Shown here in pieces: positions 59,794 through 64,000 of a stretch of 64,000 nt of DNA; the first letter of the stretch is position 1, and each line of letters opens with the position of its first letter. The notes beneath the pieces were generated by a model. The model saw nothing but the letters and a program-made list of their open reading frames with translations. It was not told where the DNA came from and did no database searches. The position numbers and the translations under genes are program-made. The DNA is from Microlunatus phosphovorus NM-1 (GTDB lineage: Bacteria > Actinomycetota > Actinomycetes > Propionibacteriales > Propionibacteriaceae), in NCBI RefSeq assembly GCF_000270245.1, contig NC_015635.1:372001-436000 (forward strand), given 5' to 3'.

Positions 59794-60188
59794 TGGATCT
59801 CGATGCGATGCCTGACGATGTGCTCGACTTCCTGACCGAGCGACATCTGGCGACGTTGACGACGCTGCGGGCCGATGGGACACCGCACGTGGTGCCGGTC
59901 GGATTCACCTACGACCCGGCGACCAGGATCGCCAGAGTGATCACCAGCGGCGACTCGGTCAAGGCCCGCAATGCTGGTCGGCCTGGGGCTGTGGCGGCCA
60001 TCTGTCAGGTGGACGGCGCCCGGTGGCTGACGGTCAGCGGCCCGGTCCGCGTCGACCGCGATCCCGAGGTGATCGCCGACGCCGTCGCCCGATACGCGCA
60101 GCGCTATCGGCAGCCGCGGGTGAACCCGAAGCGGGTGGCTTTGATCATCGAGGTCGATCGGATGCTCGGCTCCAGCAGGCTCGGGTGA
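59787..60188 (+). CDS. PNPOx-fold (F420- or flavin-dependent) enzyme
   Basis: A 133-residue split-barrel protein of the pyridoxamine-phosphate-oxidase superfamily. LTERHLATLTTLRADGTPHVVPVGFTYD (core LATLTTLRADGTPHVVPVGF) is the usual N-terminal pattern, and the lysine/arginine-rich SVKARNAGRPG region binds the cofactor. The short length and actinobacterial context favour the F420-dependent group over true PdxH. The ATG is fixed by the GAGAGG site in the leader repeat. Substrate unknown. Its stop lies just before the 125-bp tandem repeats. Confidence 0.85.
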   Translation: MTVDLDAMPDDVLDFLTERHLATLTTLRADGTPHVVPVGFTYDPATRIARVITSGDSVKARNAGRPGAVAAICQVDGARWLTVSGPVRVDRDPEVIADAVARYAQRYRQPRVNPKRVALIIEVDRMLGSSRLG

Positions 60189-60191
60189 TCG

Positions 60192-60566
60192 GTGCTGCCC
60201 GCACTCGCTGAGACCGCCCTCAGACCCGGCTACTTCGTCGTCGTTCGGAGAGGAAAGAGCGCCTCTCCTCTCTCCTCCTCAGCACGCCGGCGGGCGGCCT
60301 CCGCCGCTCGCGCTCAGTGTTGCCCGCACTCGCTGAGACCGCCCTCAGACCTGGCTACTTCGTCGTCGTTCGGAGAGGAAAGAGCGCCTCTCCTCTCTCC
60401 TCCTCAGCACGCCGGCGGGCGGCCTCCGCCGCTCGCGCTCAGTGTTGCCCGCACTCGCTGAGACCGCCCTCAGACCCGGCTACTTCGTCGTCGTTCGGAG
60501 AGGAAAGAGCGCCTCTCCTCTCTCCTCCTCAGCACGCCGGCGGGCGGCCTCCGCCGCTCGCGCTCA
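60192..60566. repeat. Three near-identical 125-bp tandem repeats
   Basis: Units start at 60192, 60317 and 60442 and differ at only one or two positions; a fourth begins and fades after 60566. Each holds GGAGAGGAAAGAGCGCCTCTCC and CTGAGACCGCCCTCAG small hairpins (described by their GAGAGG/CCTCTC and CTGAG/CTCAG arms). They fill the space between convergent genes, and the third provides the last codons and stop of the methyltransferase. Confidence 0.85.
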
Positions 60567-61332
60567 GTGCTGGCGCGATCCGCAGTTCGTGCAGGTAGGT
60601 CTTGGTGATGACGCCGCCGTAGTCGTCGTTGATCAGGGAGCGCAGCTCACTGAGCAGCCCGTTGCGTACGTCTTCAGGCCAGGCGCGGTGGTTGGAGTAG
60701 GTGCGCAGCACGTCGAGATAGGTGTCCGCGGTGTAGTCGATGTCGCGCACATAGCGTCGCCGGACCCCGGGTCCGAACAGCTCCGAGGTGTCGATCTCGT
60801 CAGTGGTCGGCGGGATGTCATCGGGCGGCAGCAGTCTCTCGTCGGGATCGGTGGCCGGATCCCAGCGCAGGTATGACTCCTGAGCTCGGTCGAAGAACTC
60901 GACACTGCCACCGCGTACGTGGGAGGTGGTGACGGTGGCGAGATGACCGCCGGCGCACAGGACCTGGTGGACCAGTCGGGCGCGAACCTTGCGGTCGACC
61001 CAGTGCCACGCCGTGAAGCTGGTGACCAGGTCGGCCGCGGCCGGGGGAGTCCAGTCCTCGAAGGCGGCATTGACCACCCTCACGTCAGGCAGGTTGGTCT
61101 GCAGGCGCCTGGCCATATTGGCGCCGATCTCGACCGCGGTGATCGCGGCACCGGTGGCCAGCAGGCCACGGGTGGCTTGCCCGGTGCCAGGGCCGATCTC
61201 GACGACGGTGCTGCCTGCGCCGATGCCGGTGATGTTGACCAGGTCGGCGAACAGTGCGGGCGGGTAGTCCGGCCGGGAGCGGTCGTAGAGGTCAGCGTCC
61301 TCGTCGAAGATGCTGCGAAGGTTGTCTGCCAC
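60529..61332 (-). CDS. Class I SAM-dependent methyltransferase
   Basis: A 267-residue methyltransferase. The SAM-binding motif I VVEIGPGTGQATRGLL is near residue 45, motif II acidic residue in ITAVEIGANMARRL follows, and SFTAWHWVDRKV is the motif IV region typical of the UbiE/Tam-like group. GTG 61332 is chosen because homology begins immediately (LRSIFDEDADLYDRSRPDYP, core FDEDADLYDR); no strong ribosome-binding site is seen. The last ~13 residues (ALSASGGGRPPAC region) are encoded by the third 125-bp repeat, so the natural C-terminus has probably been replaced. Substrate unknown. Confidence 0.8.
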   Translation of the reverse strand: MADNLRSIFDEDADLYDRSRPDYPPALFADLVNITGIGAGSTVVEIGPGTGQATRGLLATGAAITAVEIGANMARRLQTNLPDVRVVNAAFEDWTPPAAADLVTSFTAWHWVDRKVRARLVHQVLCAGGHLATVTTSHVRGGSVEFFDRAQESYLRWDPATDPDERLLPPDDIPPTTDEIDTSELFGPGVRRRYVRDIDYTADTYLDVLRTYSNHRAWPEDVRNGLLSELRSLINDDYGGVITKTYLHELRIAPALSASGGGRPPAC

Positions 61333-61387
61333 AGCACCAGCATGCCCATACACGAGGATGGAGCACACTAGGCGAACAAGATCGCCA

Positions 61388-61820
61388 GCGGGGCCCAGCC
61401 GGCTCGCCGTGATCACCGATTCCGCCGGGCACCAGCGGGCCGCAGGCTGGCTTCGCCAACTGCGTGCAACGGGCGGCTACGTCTACAGCGGCTGCTACAC
61501 CCACACGCTGCTACCGGGCGCGGCTCGGCCGAGCGTGCATGTCTCGTTTCCCCTACAGAGCGGAACGTCCAAGTGTTCCTGCGTCCCGACGTAGCCGACG
61601 ACAGGTCGCTGTGGTCGCGGTCGGCGGGTGGCCGGTTCGGTGCCGACGGCACGTACGTACTCGTCGTCGACCGCGGACGGACCTACGCGGCGGCGGTCCC
61701 GCTCCGGGAGACCTTCACGTGCACGTCGATGAGGAGGGCGTGCTGCGTACCGATCATGACCTGCGTCTCCATTCGGCAAGCGTGGTCCGGCTGCACTACA
61801 AGCTGGAACAACTCAGCTGA
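61388..61820 (+). pseudogene. Frameshifted gene of unknown family
   Basis: Three consecutive stretches in different plus frames form one sensible protein: AVITDSAGHQRAAGWLRQLRA to SVHVSFPLQSG (core GHQRAAGWLRQLRA), then NVQVFLRPDVADD to TYAAAVPLRE (61565-61710), then HVHVDEEGVLRTDHDLRLHS to KLEQLS and a stop at 61818-61820. Two single-base shifts, near 61558 and 61710, break the frame. The family is not recognised. The similar codon usage across the pieces argues for recent decay or sequencing errors. Confidence 0.5.
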
Positions 61821-61872
61821 CGGTTGCCGACCTGCTTTGCCCTTGAGCTTGCTCGCGGATCGGGGCGCACGG

Positions 61873-62454
61873 CTAGGCAGTGAGGAAGCGATCCACTGCC
61901 TCGGCAGACAGGATCTGGGGTGTGACCGTGTCGGTCGCGAGCGTGAAGTCTTCCAGGGCGAATCTCTCGAGCAGCTCCGCGAACTCCGCACTGCGTTGCC
62001 CGTACTCCGTGAGTTCGGCGTGTGTCTGCGCGTCCAGTTCCGAGCCTCGGGTCGCGGCCTCTGCCTCGCGTCGGGCGACGATGCGCTGTCGTACGGTTTC
62101 GGGAGCCGCGGTCAGCCGGCAGAAGGTGAACTCGGCGGCAGGGATGGCGGCGGTGAACAGGTCGCGATCCTCGGAAGTGACAACGATGCCGGATACGACC
62201 AGGGTGTTGACGCCCCGGGCGTGGTAGACCGCCCAGATGGCGCGGAGGTTGTCGGCCACGACCTCGGCAGGATTGTTCGGTGCCGGATGGCAGAAGCTCA
62301 AATAGTCGGTGTCGACGTAGGCAACCTGGCCAGGCTGCTGCGTGAGCAGCGTGTACGCCTCCCAGCCGATCGTGGACTTGCCGACGGCATCGGCGCCGTA
62401 GAACCACAGCACGCGAGGCTGGTCCACGGCAGGTGCAGAGGAGTGTGTGGTCAC
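61873..62454 (-). CDS. P-loop NTPase, nucleoside/shikimate-kinase-like
   Basis: A 193-residue AAA/kinase-like P-loop protein. Walker A GADAVGKST is at ~20-28, followed by YVDTDYLSF, whose Asp is placed as in small-molecule kinases. VVSGIVVTSEDRDLF and FCRLTAAPETVRQRIVARRE (core LTAAPETVRQRI) form the lid and adenine region. GTG 62454 has AGGAA upstream. Family members include chloramphenicol-phosphotransferase-like and gluconate-kinase-like enzymes; the exact substrate is unknown. It is divergent from the HTH-PurC gene across the palindromic operator. Confidence 0.7.
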   Translation of the reverse strand: MTTHSSAPAVDQPRVLWFYGADAVGKSTIGWEAYTLLTQQPGQVAYVDTDYLSFCHPAPNNPAEVVADNLRAIWAVYHARGVNTLVVSGIVVTSEDRDLFTAAIPAAEFTFCRLTAAPETVRQRIVARREAEAATRGSELDAQTHAELTEYGQRSAEFAELLERFALEDFTLATDTVTPQILSAEAVDRFLTA

Positions 62455-62572
62455 CGAGTGTTCCTACCAGGATCGATTGGCCAACGCACCACGATTTGTC
62501 GACTCGGCTCAAGACTGGAGCTCACTGCCGAGGTGCGTAGGGACTCGGTCGGTCACTTGACTTCCCTCCAAG

Positions 62573-62622
62573 CGTCAGAAGATACTGACGTCAGTTAATC
62601 CTGACGTCAGTATCTTCTGACG
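62573..62622. promoter_or_regulatory. Perfect 22-bp inverted repeat (operator or attenuator)
   Basis: Arms at 62573-62594 and 62601-62622 are perfect complements with the 6-nt loop TTAATC. Each arm contains the self-complementary CTGACGTCAG, so the site is also a direct pair of 10-bp palindromes. It ends 20 bases before the HTH-PurC start codon, suitable for a dimeric repressor or for an RNA hairpin. Confidence 0.75.
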
Positions 62623-62642
62623 ATTTAGCAAGGAATCGATGC

Positions 62643-63785
62643 ATGGCGCAGGACGCCCCGTCCGCCAAGGCGAAGCCGGTTCACCCTGACTGGGTCCTGG
62701 AACTGGAGGGCGCAGACATCCTGTTCGGACGCGCCGCGCTGCCAGAGTTCAAGAGCGAGCCGTGGACGATCCACTTCTCGCTGCCATCCGACCTCTCCGA
62801 GCTGGACGGCGTGGCCGACCCGTTGGTACTCATCCATGCCGGATCGGGATTCGTTCGTGACATCGAGTCGAAGATGGATCTCCTCGTCGCAATGGCGCGT
62901 GAGCAAGGGCGCTCGTGGACCGAGATCGGTCGGGCTCTGGGTGTCACCAAGCAGACCGCATGGGCGCGGTTGGCGCGTGTGGTGGCAGAAGGCAAGACCA
63001 AGATCGTCGAGGAAGTTGGCAACGGTGAGGTGCTGGTCCGCAGCAAGGACGACATCACCGCCGGCGACGGAGCCAAGCACGATGTGATCGATGGCAAGGC
63101 TGCCGCGTCCACGCGTACGACAGGCAACATCTTCCGACTCCTCGAGCGCCACGGCATCCCAACGCACTTCGTGAACGGTGTCGACGACGTCACCTTCCGG
63201 GCGCGCGAAGTGGAGATGATTCCGCTGGAGTTGGTGGCGCGTCGGTACGCCACCGCCAGCTTCAAAGATCGCTTTCCTGACCTGGTTGATGGCGCACTCC
63301 TCGACGAGGTGGTCTTTGAGGTCTTCGAGAAGGACGATGCCAACCACGACCCGCTGCTGGAGTTCGATTTCGACGCCAGCGTCCTACGACGGTACGTGCC
63401 CAACGACAAGGCGGCCGAGGCGATTGGCCCAGTTGCCAGAGCTGGTGACTTCATCAGCGAAGAGCCGCTGGGTGAGAGCCGCTACGCCGATGTTTCGCCG
63501 GAACTCATCGCCAGACTTCGGAGCCGTACCGTTTCGACTTTCGAGGTCATCGAGAACGCTTGGAAGCAACAAGGTGGGGTCTACATCGACGTCAAGATCG
63601 AATGCGGCTTCGATCGTGAGAGTGGTGAACTCCTGGTAGCCGACGTCATCGACAGCGACTCCGGCAGATTGCGCTTCGGCGAGATTGACATGTCCAAGCA
63701 GTCGTATCGAGACGGCACGGCCACCTTGCCGGAGATCAAGAGGAAGTTCGACGAGGTGGCTGCTCTCACAGATCGTTTCGTGTGA
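62643..63785 (+). CDS. purC: SAICAR synthetase (PurC) fused to an N-terminal HTH domain
   Basis: A 380-residue fusion. Residues ~1-115 resemble small actinobacterial helix-turn-helix proteins: an acidic start, then LLVAMAREQGRSWTEIGRALGVTKQTAWARL (core GRSWTEIGRALGVTKQTAW). Residues ~117-380 are a complete SAICAR synthetase: VAEGKTKIVEE, RSKDDITAGDGAKHD, IPLELVARRYATASF, and the Asp-rich ADVIDSDSGRLRFGE end. The enzyme joins aspartate to CAIR in purine synthesis. The fusion suggests autoregulation, probably at the palindrome directly upstream, or recruitment of a purC paralogue to a specialised pathway. ATG follows AAGGAA. No other pur gene is visible. Confidence 0.87.
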   Translation: MAQDAPSAKAKPVHPDWVLELEGADILFGRAALPEFKSEPWTIHFSLPSDLSELDGVADPLVLIHAGSGFVRDIESKMDLLVAMAREQGRSWTEIGRALGVTKQTAWARLARVVAEGKTKIVEEVGNGEVLVRSKDDITAGDGAKHDVIDGKAAASTRTTGNIFRLLERHGIPTHFVNGVDDVTFRAREVEMIPLELVARRYATASFKDRFPDLVDGALLDEVVFEVFEKDDANHDPLLEFDFDASVLRRYVPNDKAAEAIGPVARAGDFISEEPLGESRYADVSPELIARLRSRTVSTFEVIENAWKQQGGVYIDVKIECGFDRESGELLVADVIDSDSGRLRFGEIDMSKQSYRDGTATLPEIKRKFDEVAALTDRFV

Positions 63786-63792
63786 TTCATCG

Positions 63793-63845
63793 ACTGGTGC
63801 GCTGTGGTGGCTTCGATTGCGTTGAAGCCACCCTGGCGCACCAGT
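63793..63845 (+). terminator. Hairpin terminator after purC
   Basis: A 22-bp inverted repeat with three central mismatches (63793-63814 and 63824-63845, arms ACTGGTGCGC and GGTGGCTTC) with a 9-nt loop, starting eight bases after the stop. The overlapping 16-mer GTGAGTGCGCACTCAC at 63844-63859 is itself a perfect palindrome. Confidence 0.6.
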
Positions 63846-63967
63846 GAGTGCGCACTCACTTCGGCGCGAGGGACTGAGATGTATCTCCCTGGCCGCTTCA
63901 AGGCTCATCCAGGTCCATCAAAGGCGGCTCCATCGGGGAGGTCGCCGGAACTCAGGAGGACCTGACC

Positions 63968-64000
63968 ATGAGTGAGAACACACTCGAGAACCCGCACACA
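63968..64000 (+). CDS. Start of an unidentified gene, cut by the window end
   Basis: An ATG with a strong GGAGG site nine bases upstream opens a frame (MSENTLENPHT) that runs off the window. Eleven residues are too few to identify it. It follows the purC terminator by about 120 bases and so probably has its own promoter. Confidence 0.5.
   Translation, partial: MSENTLENPHT

Noticed and set aside
60192-60598. Three small plus-strand protein genes within the tandem repeats
   Set aside because: They start at the same point of each 125-bp unit, run into the next unit in a shifted frame, and have low-complexity Ser/Arg composition; they follow from the repeat.

Overview
The window is high-GC actinobacterial chromosome. 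Gene families, gene order and leaderless GTG starts fit a Propionibacteriales-type actinomycete (Microlunatus-like); that placement is inference. There are no rRNA or tRNA genes, no integrase, and no capsid, portal or terminase genes.

Left flank (1-12 kb): a truncated PIG-L deacetylase, a universal stress protein, the cobalamin genes cobIJ, cobH and cobG, a secreted beta-propeller gene behind a near-consensus DtxR/IdeR iron box, a secreted histidine phosphatase, a FAD-dependent oxidoreductase, and an L-idonate/gluconate-type dehydrogenase pair followed by a D-2-hydroxyacid dehydrogenase.

Centre (12-56 kb): a large contractile injection system (CIS) locus. It opens with a SARP/BTAD-ATPase regulator and a calcium-repeat peptidoglycan hydrolase. 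A minus-strand block follows, encoding tail protein I, baseplate J, gp25 wedge, VgrG spike, LysM protein, second tube, a 1.5-kilo-residue Ala/Pro/Ser/Thr protein, two small proteins, tube, sheath, DUF4157 protein, AAA+ ATPase and DUF4255 terminator. No PAAR tip, tail fibre or classical tape measure is visible. Next comes a membrane module: a small membrane protein, a membrane-anchored Hsp70-like ATPase, a giant Ig-repeat surface protein, an FnIII/SPOR protein, a zinc-ribbon protein and two dynamin-like GTPases. A second calcium-repeat hydrolase, a NarL/LuxR regulator and a PknB-type kinase close the locus.

Right flank (56-64 kb): cobN, a PNPOx-fold enzyme, three 125-bp tandem repeats, a methyltransferase, a frameshifted pseudogene, a P-loop kinase-like protein, and a PurC fused to an N-terminal helix-turn-helix behind a perfect 22-bp inverted repeat. 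cobG and cobN point away from each other, as the cob genes do in Mycobacterium, but lie about 50 kb apart, so the CIS and idonate genes look inserted into an ancestral cob locus.

Non-coding repeats are a notable part of the region. One 50-bp hairpin occurs three times at CIS transcription-unit ends. A leader repeat ends exactly on the ribosome-binding site and start codon of four unrelated genes. A seven-copy, 52-bp-period array is bracketed by two palindromic elements, and two inverted copies of the same unit lie 9 kb away in front of the dynamin gene.
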